Origin: an uncultured Cryptobacterium sp.
GTDB lineage: Bacteria > Actinomycetota > Coriobacteriia > Coriobacteriales > Eggerthellaceae
Assembly: GCA_900554685.1 (NCBI GenBank)
Contig: USIG01000014.1
Coordinates: 1 to 24,029, forward strand
Direction of reading: 5' to 3'
Length of the DNA stretch: 24,029 nt
The position numbers were made by a program, and so were the translations under genes. Under the pieces are notes generated by a model. The model saw only the letters and a list, made by a program, of their open reading frames with translations, had not been told where the DNA came from and made no database searches. Positions 1 to 7,215 of the stretch are shown here, in pieces (within the stretch, counting starts at the first letter, position 1; every line of letters begins with the position of its first letter).

Positions 1-1886
1 CAGTTATGGAGGGTTCAGAACCTGAAATTCTGGTTAACGCAGAAGGCGACCGTACCACTCCTTCCGTTGTAGGTTTTGGTAAAGATGGTGAACGCACCGT
101 TGGTAAGGCTGCAAAAAACAAGGCAGTAACTAATCCTGAAAACACAATCGCTTCCGTGAAGCGTTTCATTGGTCGTTCTTACGCTGAAACTGCTGAGGAA
201 CAAAAGACTGTTGCTTACACCGTAAAGAATGGTAATGGTGGCCGCGCTGTTGTTGACATTGAAGGCAAGGACTACATGCCTGAAGAGATTTCTGCAATGG
301 TTCTTCAGAAACTTAAGGCAGACGCTGAAAAGCGTGTAGGCGAGCCTATCACCCAGGCAGTAATTACTGTTCCTGCATACTTCAACGACGCTCAGCGTCA
401 GGCAACCAAGGACGCAGGCAAGATTGCTGGTCTTGAAGTTCTTCGTATTATCAACGAACCTACCGCAGCTGCTCTTGCTTATGGTCTCGATCGTACCAAC
501 AAAGATGAAAAGGTTTTGGTATTCGACCTTGGCGGCGGTACGTTCGATGTTTCTGTCCTTGAATTGGGCGACGGCGTATTTGAGGTTTGTTCCACCGCTG
601 GCGATAACCACTTAGGCGGCGATGACTGGGATCAGCGTGTTATTGACTGGTTGGCAGATAAGTTCCAGGCAGACAATGGCATCGATCTTCGTCAGGACAA
701 GATGGCTTTGCAGCGCTTGAAGGATGCAGCTGAAAAGGCAAAGATGGAACTTTCTTCCACCTCTCAGACCAACATCAACTTGCCCTTCATTTCCGCTGGC
801 GCAGCTGGTCCTCTTCACTTGGACTACACCTTAACTCGTGCAGAGTTTGAACGCATCACCAAGGATCTGCTTGATCGTTGTAAGGCTCCTGTACAGCAGG
901 CACTGAAAGACGCGGGTCTTTCCACGGGCGACGTTAATGAGGTAATCCTGGTTGGCGGTTCAACTCGTATGCCAGCAGTTCAGGAATTGGTAAAGAATAT
1001 GACCGGCAAGCAGCCTAACATGTCAGTAAATCCTGACGAGGTAGTTGCAATGGGTGCTGCTGTTCAGGGTGGCGTTCTTGCAGGCGATGTTGAAGGCATT
1101 CTTCTTCTTGACGTAACGCCTTTGTCTCTGGGTGTTGAAACCATGGGCGGCGTTATGACCAAGATGATCGAGCGCAACACCACCATTCCTACCCGCAAGA
1201 CCGAGATTTACTCCACTGCAGCTGATAACCAAACCTCAGTAGAGATTCACGTTCTCCAGGGCGAGCGCGAAATGGCTCAGGATAACAAGACGCTTGGCAA
1301 GTTCCAGCTGACTGGTATCCCTGCTGCTCGTCGTGGTGTTCCTCAAATTGAGGTTACTTTCGATATCGACGCCAACGGCATCGTAAACGTATCAGCTAAG
1401 GATCTGGGTACCGGCAAGCAGCAGCAGATCACCATTTCTGGTTCTACTGCGCTGACCGATGATGAAGTAGATCGTATGGTTAAGGACGCTGAGGCTCACG
1501 CTGAGGAAGACAAGTTACGTAAAGAAGAAGTTGAGACACGCAACAACTGCGACTCTTTGATCAACGCAACAGAGACAACCTTAAATGAGCTAGGTGATAA
1601 GGTTCCTGCAGATTCCAAGAAGCAGGCAGAGGATGCAGTTGCTCAGGCACGTACTGCTCTTGAAGGTACCGACCTTGAAGCAATTAAGTCTGCTATGGAG
1701 GCATTGCAGCAGGCAAGCTACAAGCTCGCTGAAGTTGCTTATAGCCAGAACGCTCAGCAGCCTGGTGCAGCGGGTGCTGCAGGCGCAGCTGGCGCAGGTG
1801 CAGCGGGCGCTCAACAGCCAGGCAACGATGACACCATCGAAGCTGACTTTGAGGTAGTTGACGACGACGAGAAGAAGGATAAGTAA
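1..1886 (+). CDS. dnaK: Chaperone protein DnaK (Hsp70), 5' end missing
   Basis: This is the cytosolic Hsp70 chaperone, which binds unfolded peptides under ATP control with DnaJ and GrpE. The visible part starts at about codon 18 of a normal DnaK: the in-frame Met at base 6 falls inside the conserved N-terminal strand, so it is not the true start. The first nucleotide-binding loop (GIDLGTT) lies upstream of the window. Seen in the 626 residues after that Met are EPTAAALAYG (about 150), the phosphate-binding DLGGGTFD (about 174-181), VILVGGSTRMP (about 316) and the substrate-binding domain. The tail has a Gly/Ala/Gln-rich linker (about 580-605) and ends in an acidic DDDEKKDK segment, as in other bacterial DnaKs. 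grpE begins two bases after the stop. The promoter and any HspR operator lie outside the window. Identification is certain. Confidence 0.99.
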   Translation, partial: VMEGSEPEILVNAEGDRTTPSVVGFGKDGERTVGKAAKNKAVTNPENTIASVKRFIGRSYAETAEEQKTVAYTVKNGNGGRAVVDIEGKDYMPEEISAMVLQKLKADAEKRVGEPITQAVITVPAYFNDAQRQATKDAGKIAGLEVLRIINEPTAAALAYGLDRTNKDEKVLVFDLGGGTFDVSVLELGDGVFEVCSTAGDNHLGGDDWDQRVIDWLADKFQADNGIDLRQDKMALQRLKDAAEKAKMELSSTSQTNINLPFISAGAAGPLHLDYTLTRAEFERITKDLLDRCKAPVQQALKDAGLSTGDVNEVILVGGSTRMPAVQELVKNMTGKQPNMSVNPDEVVAMGAAVQGGVLAGDVEGILLLDVTPLSLGVETMGGVMTKMIERNTTIPTRKTEIYSTAADNQTSVEIHVLQGEREMAQDNKTLGKFQLTGIPAARRGVPQIEVTFDIDANGIVNVSAKDLGTGKQQQITISGSTALTDDEVDRMVKDAEAHAEEDKLRKEEVETRNNCDSLINATETTLNELGDKVPADSKKQAEDAVAQARTALEGTDLEAIKSAMEALQQASYKLAEVAYSQNAQQPGAAGAAGAAGAGAAGAQQPGNDDTIEADFEVVDDDEKKDK

Positions 1887-1888
1887 TC

Positions 1889-2545
1889 ATGACCGCGCCT
1901 GAAAAAGACGAGGTACGTGAAGACCAGGTTGTAGAAGAAACAGAGGCAGCTGAAACTGCTGCCTCTGAATCGGAAGATACCAAAGCAGCCGAAGCCGAAA
2001 AGGCACCAGAAGATAAGGACGCTCAAGAAGAAGCATCAGATCCTGTGGAAGCTGCTAAAAAAGAAGCTGCGGCTTGGCAAGATAAGTATCTTCGCCTTCA
2101 TGCGGAATGGGATACGTACCGTCGTCGTATGAATGAACAGCGCGAGGAAGAAAAAGCTCGTGCTGCAGAAAAACTTGTTGAAAGCCTTATTCCGGTAATC
2201 GACGACTTCGAACGAAGCATTGATTACGCCGAGAAAAACGGTGAGACAGGCCTTCTTGGAGGTGTCCAGGCAGTACATACCAAGATGCTGGAAGTACTGA
2301 GCAAGCAAGGGGTAGAAATGATCGACCCCAAAGGCGAAGCCTTTAATGCTCTTGAGGCACTTGCGGTGGCTACCGTCGACGACCCGTCGGTTCCCGACGA
2401 AACGGTGGCAGATGTCTACCAGAAGGGCTATCGCATGGGTAACAAGGTAATTCGTTCCGCGATGGTAACGGTTACCCAAGGTGGTCCTAAGCGTGAAACC
2501 GAAGACAACGAATCAAAGGATTCGGATACGAAAACAGAATCGTAG
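1889..2545 (+). CDS. grpE: Nucleotide exchange factor GrpE
   Basis: GrpE releases ADP from DnaK and resets the chaperone cycle. The product is 218 residues. An acidic, disordered N-terminal third (about 1-60, rich in Glu, Ala and Asp) is followed by the long dimerising helix (AAWQDKYLRLHAEWDTYRRR) and the C-terminal wing ending QKGYRMGNKVIRSAMVTV, which match the family well. In the wing, the usual F-(N/D)-P-x-x-H segment reads FNALEALAVATV, so the usual proline and histidine are absent. The ATG lies two bases after the dnaK stop, and a purine-rich GAAGAAGG within the dnaK end can serve as ribosome binding site. After the TAG the same frame stays open for 24 more codons of similar Ser/Thr/Asp-rich composition (to 2620). 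Function is clear; the exact C-terminus deserves a check. Confidence 0.97.
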   Translation: MTAPEKDEVREDQVVEETEAAETAASESEDTKAAEAEKAPEDKDAQEEASDPVEAAKKEAAAWQDKYLRLHAEWDTYRRRMNEQREEEKARAAEKLVESLIPVIDDFERSIDYAEKNGETGLLGGVQAVHTKMLEVLSKQGVEMIDPKGEAFNALEALAVATVDDPSVPDETVADVYQKGYRMGNKVIRSAMVTVTQGGPKRETEDNESKDSDTKTES

Positions 2546-2648
2546 AAGAATCCACTAAAGGATGCTTCGAATACGACTTCGACGGATTCGACACCAAAAA
2601 GGTTTGAACGTATCGACTAACAACAAGTTGTAATGAGTAAAGGTAAGT

Positions 2649-2681
2649 ACAAGGGCGGGCGAGAATATTGTCCGCCCTTGT
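2649..2681 (+). promoter_or_regulatory. Perfect 10-bp hairpin between grpE and dnaJ
   Basis: ACAAGGGCGG (2649-2658) pairs with CCGCCCTTGT (2672-2681) across a 13-base loop. It is followed by TGTAG and not by a T run, so it does not look like a full intrinsic terminator. It sits 26 bases before the dnaJ start inside an apparent operon. Plausible roles are an mRNA processing or stability site, or a partial transcription stop lowering dnaJ and hspR relative to dnaK and grpE. The role is inference; the pairing is visible. Confidence 0.6.
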
Positions 2682-2707
2682 TGTAGAGAATATGAGAGGT
2701 GGGACGA

Positions 2708-3661
2708 ATGGCTCAAACTCCTGACTATTACAAGACGCTAGGCGTTCCACGCGACGCAGATGCAGACACGATCAAGAAAGCATTTCGTAAATTAGCGCGT
2801 AAATACCACCCCGATGCAGGTGGTGACGAGGCAAAGTTTAAGGAGATAAACGAAGCCTACGAAGTTCTTTCTGATGATAAAAAGCGCAAGCTTTACGACC
2901 AGTACGGCACAGCAAACGAGAACCAAATTCCCTTTGGCGGCGGCACTTGGCAGGGTCAAGGAGGAAATCCTTTCGGGGGTTCAGGGTTTGCAGGCTTTGG
3001 TAGCTGGGCGGATATCTTGGAGAGCATCCGCAACGGTGAGGGAGCCTTCGGTACTGAATGGAATTTTGGGGGTCAGCCCCATTCCTATCAGGCTCAGCCT
3101 CGTCCCCAAAAAGGTGCTGACAAAAAGGTAAGTATGACCGTTACCTTTGATGAGGCATTTAAAGGATGCGAGAAGAAAGTTCGTATTGGTAAGGCAGGAA
3201 GCAGCGAAAAGGAAACGCTTACCATCAAGATTCCTGCCGGTGCAGTAGAAGGCGGTCGTGTTCGTTTGCGGGGTAAGGGCGCTCCTGGTATTCAGGGAGG
3301 ACCCGCGGGAGACTTGCTAGTGACTATTCATATTGCTGATCACCCGCTTTACACGCGCGACAAGGCAAACGTCTTAATGAATGTGCCTATTACGTTTGCA
3401 GAAGCAGCGTTGGGAACCAAAGTGGTAATACCCGCTCCTGATGGAACAAAAGTAAGCATTAAAGTTCCCGCTGGTTGTCAGAGCGGCACCGTTCTTAAAG
3501 TGAAGGGCAAAGGCGCCCCTCGTTTAGGAAAGAATGCAAGCGGTTTTGGGGATTTGCTTCTTACCGTCGTGGTTGAAGTTCCTAAAACCTTAAATGCAAA
3601 ACAAAAAGAAGCCCTGGAAGCATTTCAGGCAGCTACGACAGATAAAGTGAGGGCTTGGTAA
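2708..3661 (+). CDS. dnaJ: DnaJ-family co-chaperone without zinc fingers (class B, CbpA-like)
   Basis: This J-domain protein stimulates DnaK ATPase and delivers substrates. The product is 317 residues from the ATG at 2708; a GTG three codons upstream is open too, but GAGAGGTGGG at 2694-2703 is placed correctly for the ATG. The J domain (about 5-65) carries the essential HPD at 34-36 (KYHPDAGG). A Gly/Phe-rich linker (about 75-120) and two C-terminal beta domains follow, including KIPAGAVEGGRVRLRGKG. No CxxCxGxG zinc-finger repeats are present, so this is class B although it sits in the dnaK operon where class A DnaJ is more usual. Its stop TAA shares one base with the hspR ATG. Calling it dnaJ follows its position; dnaJ2 or cbpA would also be defensible. 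Confidence 0.95.
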   Translation: MAQTPDYYKTLGVPRDADADTIKKAFRKLARKYHPDAGGDEAKFKEINEAYEVLSDDKKRKLYDQYGTANENQIPFGGGTWQGQGGNPFGGSGFAGFGSWADILESIRNGEGAFGTEWNFGGQPHSYQAQPRPQKGADKKVSMTVTFDEAFKGCEKKVRIGKAGSSEKETLTIKIPAGAVEGGRVRLRGKGAPGIQGGPAGDLLVTIHIADHPLYTRDKANVLMNVPITFAEAALGTKVVIPAPDGTKVSIKVPAGCQSGTVLKVKGKGAPRLGKNASGFGDLLLTVVVEVPKTLNAKQKEALEAFQAATTDKVRAW

Positions 3662-4041
3662 TGGAGGACAAAAACAGACCGCTGTACATGATCAGTGTGG
3701 CAGCAGAACTTGCGGGAGTCCACCCCCAAACCCTGCGAATTTACGAGCAGAAAGGCCTGGTGTCTCCTCAGCGTACAAGCGGTAATACCCGTATGTATTC
3801 TCAGGCAGATATCGAACGCCTTCAGCTTATAAATGCCTTAACTGATGAAGGAATAAACCTTGCAGGAGTAATTCGTATCCTGGACTTAAAGGGACGACTC
3901 GACGAGCGCGACGAAGAGCTCGATGCCCTTCATAAGCGGGTGCGTCGTCTGGCTGACAGGGTACATGAATTAGAAACGCGGGAGAGCGTCAATTCGTTAG
4001 TAAACGAAAGCAACGCAATCGTGTTGCGTCGTCTTCTGTAG
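3661..4041 (+). CDS. hspR: Heat-shock repressor HspR (MerR family)
   Basis: HspR is the MerR-type repressor of actinobacterial heat-shock genes; in Streptomyces it binds the HAIR inverted repeat and uses DnaK as co-repressor. The product is 126 residues. The N-terminal winged helix-turn-helix spans about 11-55 (ISVAAELAGVHPQTLRIYEQ, then GNTRMYSQADIERL) and a C-terminal helical, coiled-coil-like region with heptad Leu/Val spans about 75-126. The ATG overlaps the dnaJ stop (TAATG), with GTGAGGG just upstream, so translation is probably coupled to dnaJ. This makes the repressor part of the operon it is expected to control. A TTG two codons upstream is in frame but was not chosen, because the overlapping ATG has the better ribosome binding site. 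Confidence 0.95.
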   Translation: MEDKNRPLYMISVAAELAGVHPQTLRIYEQKGLVSPQRTSGNTRMYSQADIERLQLINALTDEGINLAGVIRILDLKGRLDERDEELDALHKRVRRLADRVHELETRESVNSLVNESNAIVLRRLL

Positions 4042-4077
4042 GGACCATTAAAGAGTAGGAAATACGATAGGGAAGTT

Positions 4078-4097
4078 CTTGAGCTTTTGCTAAAAGC
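4078..4097 (+). promoter_or_regulatory. Possible HspR half-site and small hairpin before clpB
   Basis: In the 75-base hspR-clpB gap, CTTGAGC at 4078-4084 resembles one arm of the HAIR operator (CTTGAGT-N7-ACTCAAG), but no second arm follows at the right spacing. Overlapping it, GCTTTT (4083-4088) and AAAAGC (4092-4097) form a 6-bp hairpin with a 3-base loop. Either could be chance. No good -35/-10 pair was found here, so clpB may also be read from upstream. Confidence 0.25.
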
Positions 4098-4116
4098 GAA
4101 AGTGAAGGGAGTATAG

Positions 4117-6930
4117 ATGAGACTAGATAAGTTAGCGCTTACCGCACAAGAGGCTTTTCAGTCGGCAATGAGTATTGCAGGCGAGAGGGAAGCCAGTGCC
4201 GTTGAGCCTATCCATTTGCTCGACGCTATCTTGTCTGCCGGTGAGCACAATATGAATGCCATTATTACCCGTATTGGTGCTGACCCCGCAGTGCTTCAGG
4301 CACGCGTAAAGGAAGAGGAAGACCGCATGCCTAAAGTCAGTGGAAATGGCTTTATGGGCATGGGCATCACCGCTCCTTCTCCGCAGTTTGTATCGCTTAT
4401 CGATAAGGCGGTAAAGATTGCAGAAAAACTGGGCGATTCTTACGCAACAACAGAGCATCTGCTTATTGCTCTTGCCGAAGATAACGGTACCGCTGGTCGC
4501 ATTCTTAACGATCAGGGGATCACGCGTAAAAATATCGAGGAAGCCTACGAAGAGCTTCGTGGGGATACCCGCGTAACAGATGCGACAAGCAAGCCTGAAT
4601 TTGAAGTGCTGGAACAGTATGGCAATAACTTGACTCAGGCAGCACGCGAAGGAAAGCTGGATCCTGTTATTGGTCGTTCAGAAGAAATTCGCCGTACCAT
4701 TCAGGTTTTGTCCCGCCGTACGAAGAACAATCCTGTTCTTATTGGTGAGCCTGGTACGGGCAAAACGGCAATTGTTGAAGGCCTTGCGCAGCGTATCGTT
4801 GCAGGCGATGTACCTTCAAGCTTGAAAGATCGTGAACTGATTGCACTCGACTTGCCTGCAATGTTGGCGGGTGCTAAGTATCGTGGTGAATTTGAAGATC
4901 GTCTCAAGGCAGTATTGCGCGAAGTAAAGCAATCTGACGGACAGATTATCTTGTTTATCGACGAGCTTCACACGATTGTTGGTGCTGGCTCCACAGGCGA
5001 TAGCTCCATGGATGCGGGCAACATGCTCAAGCCTGCTTTGGCACGTGGCGAACTTCATGCTATTGGTGCTACTACCCTTGATGAATATCGTAAGTACATC
5101 GAAAAGGATGCAGCCCTTGAGCGTCGTTTCCAGCCTGTGCTGGTAAGCGAGCCAAGTGTGGAGGATACCATTGCAATTCTTCGTGGCTTGAAAGAAAAGT
5201 ACGAAATTCATCATGGTGTGCGCATCAAGGATTCGGCATTGGTTGCTGCAGCAGAACTTTCGAACCGCTATATTTCAGATCGTTTCTTGCCTGATAAGGC
5301 TATTGACCTGATGGACGAGGCGGCAAGTCGTTTGCGTATCGAGATTGACAGCATGCCTGAAGAGGTTGATATTGCAGAGCGCAAACTCACTCAGATGCAA
5401 ATCGAAGAGCAAGCGTTAATGAAGGAAACCGACGAGCCAAGCCGTGAACGTCTGGAGGCTTTGCGCAAAGAAATTTCTGCCGCGCAGGAAGCTCTTGATA
5501 AGCAAAAGGCCATGTGGAAAAACGAGAAGGACGTTATCGTTGGCGTTCAGAATCTAAAGGCTGATATTGAGGCAGCGCAGTTAGATGAAGAGCGAGCAAC
5601 CCGTGAAGGCGATTTGGCCCGTGCTTCCGAGCTGCGCTATGGCACAATTCCTTCTTTGCAGGCACAGTTGGCAGATGCAGAGGCTCTTCTGGAAAACCGT
5701 CAGCAAGATGGCGCAATCCTAAAAGAGGAAGTAGGCGAGGAAGAAATTGCCGAGGTTGTTTCTGCATGGACTGGCATTCCTGTTACCAAGATGATGCAGG
5801 GTGAAATGGCAAAGCTTGCCGATTTGGAGTCGAAGCTTCATGAGCGCGTAATCGGACAGGATCAAGCCGTTTCTGCGGTAGCTGGCGCTATTCGTCGTAA
5901 CCGTGCTGGTTTGTCTGACCCGAACCGTCCTATTGGTAGCTTCTTGTTCTTAGGACCTACCGGTGTTGGTAAAACGGAACTGGCAAAGGCTTTGGCAGAA
6001 TATCTGTTCGATAGCGAAAAAGCTATGGTTCGAATCGATATGTCTGAGTACATGGAAAAGCACTCCGTTTCTCGTTTGGTCGGTGCTCCTCCGGGATATG
6101 TTGGCTATGACGAGGGCGGTCAGTTAACCGAGGCGGTTCGTCGTAGGCCTTACTGCGTTGTTCTGCTTGACGAGATTGAAAAAGCTCATCAGGATGTGTT
6201 CAATATTTTGCTGCAGGTGCTTGATGACGGTCGTCTTACCGATGGACAGGGTCGTGTAGTAAGCTTCAAAAACGCCATCATTATCATGACCTCCAACGTT
6301 GGTTCGCAGTCCATTCGTGAATATGCAAACCAAAACGAGGAATCGTCTATGGGCAGCATGATGGAAGATATGATGAAGTCCGACATGGCAACGGCCGCAA
6401 AGCGCTTGGCTGAAATGCAGATGAAGATCAACGAAGCTCTGAGCACGACGTTTCGTCCTGAGTTCTTGAATCGTATTGATGAGGTTATTACCTTCAATAC
6501 GCTTTCGATCGCTGCGATGGAGCCTATTGTTGATTTGCAATTGAATGGAGTACGTGATCGTTTGGCAGATCGTCGTATAGAACTTGAAGTTAGCCCTGCG
6601 GCTCGTGAACGTTTGGCTATTGACGGTTACGATCCGGTCTATGGCGCTCGTCCGCTGCGTCGTTTGATTCAGCGTGAGGTAACCGACCGTGTTGCAACTG
6701 AAATCATTGATGGCCATATAAGCGATGGCGCTAAGGTAACCATTGATTTGGATTCTGATGGCAACTATTGCGCGACCGTGGAAAACCGTTCTCGTTTGCA
6801 GGGCAGCGAAGGTAGCGCGCTTGAGGGTGGCGAATATGAAGATCCCGCAACCGATAGCAGCGATGCTGACGATGTGGTAAAGCAAGCCAATGATGTTTTA
6901 CGGGGAATGAACTTCGGTGATCAAAACTAA
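4117..6930 (+). CDS. clpB: Disaggregase ClpB (Hsp100) with an insert and acidic tail
   Basis: ClpB is the hexameric AAA+ disaggregase that works with DnaK to recover aggregated proteins. The product is 937 residues against about 860 for typical ClpB. In order: Clp N-domain (1-145), first AAA+ module with Walker A GEPGTGKT at 210-217 and Walker B near 276-283, a complete coiled-coil M-domain (about 410-540), and a second AAA+ module with Walker A GPTGVGKT at 613-620. The extra length has two sources. A Met-rich, acidic segment at about 737-775 lies between the sensor motif MTSNVGS and [12 protein letters not shown] hydrophilic tail (about 889-937) ends RGMNFGDQN. The full M-domain separates ClpB from ClpA/ClpC, and no IGF loop for ClpP binding was noticed. 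The start has AAGGGAG seven bases upstream. A strong terminator follows. Confidence 0.98.
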
Positions 6931-6953
6931 TTAAGAAGTAAATTCCCTATGAT

Positions 6954-7001
6954 AAGTGGCGGTGTAGTATGGGCGAGCGTCCCTGCTATGCCGCCACTTT
7001 T
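6954..7001 (+). terminator. Intrinsic terminator after clpB
   Basis: AAGTGGCGG at 6954-6962 pairs with CCGCCACTT at 6991-6999. The stem extends inward with U-G wobbles and one bulge to about 19 pairs around the loop CGAGCGT, then TTTT follows. It closes the heat-shock cluster and separates it from the trkH group. Confidence 0.9.
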
Positions 7002-7032
7002 GTGTAAATGCCCCTCTTTTTCGTTGTTGTAT

Positions 7033-7046
7033 TAGAATAGCCCCCA
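7033..7046 (+). promoter_or_regulatory. Possible -10 element (TAGAAT) of a leaderless transcript
   Basis: TAGAAT at 7033-7038 lies just behind the clpB terminator. A start seven or eight bases after it would fall at about 7045-7046, the A of the ATG of the small ORF, which would make that mRNA leaderless. No convincing -35 is seen at 16-18 bases spacing. This is weak evidence from a single hexamer and its placement. Confidence 0.3.
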
Positions 7047-7204
7047 TGAAAAAGATCGAACGAAATATGGTAAGGATTGAAAAGAAAGAGCGCTTTCTTG
7101 TTCCCGTGCTTGGGTTTTGTGCCGTACTTACAAGTATGGTTTCCTTTCTTATCGTGTTGTATTTGATCACTATTGCCATCCGATTCCTGTTTGTGTTTGG
7201 GTAG
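7046..7204 (+). CDS. Candidate 52-residue single-span membrane peptide upstream of trkH
   Basis: This short ORF reads MKKIERNMVRIEKKER, then an almost unbroken hydrophobic stretch (about 17-52: FLVPVLGFCAVL, VSFLIVLYLITI, FLFVFG) with a single Arg near the end. That is the profile of a small inner-membrane protein with a positive cytosolic N-terminus, enough for one long helix or a hairpin. Its stop TAG merges with TAGGTGG, the ribosome binding site of trkH 11 bases on, so translation of the two may be coupled. There is no Shine-Dalgarno before the ATG; a TAGAAT hexamer would allow a leaderless start, and Met8 is an alternative. By position it could be an accessory peptide of the K+ transporter, as KdpF is for KdpABC, but there is no homology evidence. 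I do not recognise the sequence. Confidence 0.5.
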   Translation: MKKIERNMVRIEKKERFLVPVLGFCAVLTSMVSFLIVLYLITIAIRFLFVFG

Positions 7205-7215
7205 GTGGCAAACGT

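Noticed and set aside
15..611. 198-codon minus-strand open frame inside dnaK
   Set aside because: It lies opposite the conserved DnaK nucleotide-binding domain and encodes nothing recognisable.
1765..1825. Gly/Ala/Gln repeat in the DnaK tail as a sign of recent expansion
   Set aside because: Such linkers are normal in bacterial DnaK; nothing unusual.
2633..2686. 17-codon ORF (MSKGKYKGGREYCPPLL) before dnaJ
   Set aside because: No ribosome binding site, and it only reads through the hairpin; a chance frame is the simpler view.
6124..6885. 253-codon minus-strand open frame inside clpB
   Set aside because: It lies opposite strongly conserved AAA+ sequence, has no family resemblance and reads as low-meaning Ile/Thr/Asn-rich protein; a by-product of clpB codon usage.
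7117..7215. Longer N-terminus for TrkH
   Set aside because: The upstream codons have no ribosome binding site and overlap the better-supported small membrane ORF in another frame; the ATG at 7216 has a good site.
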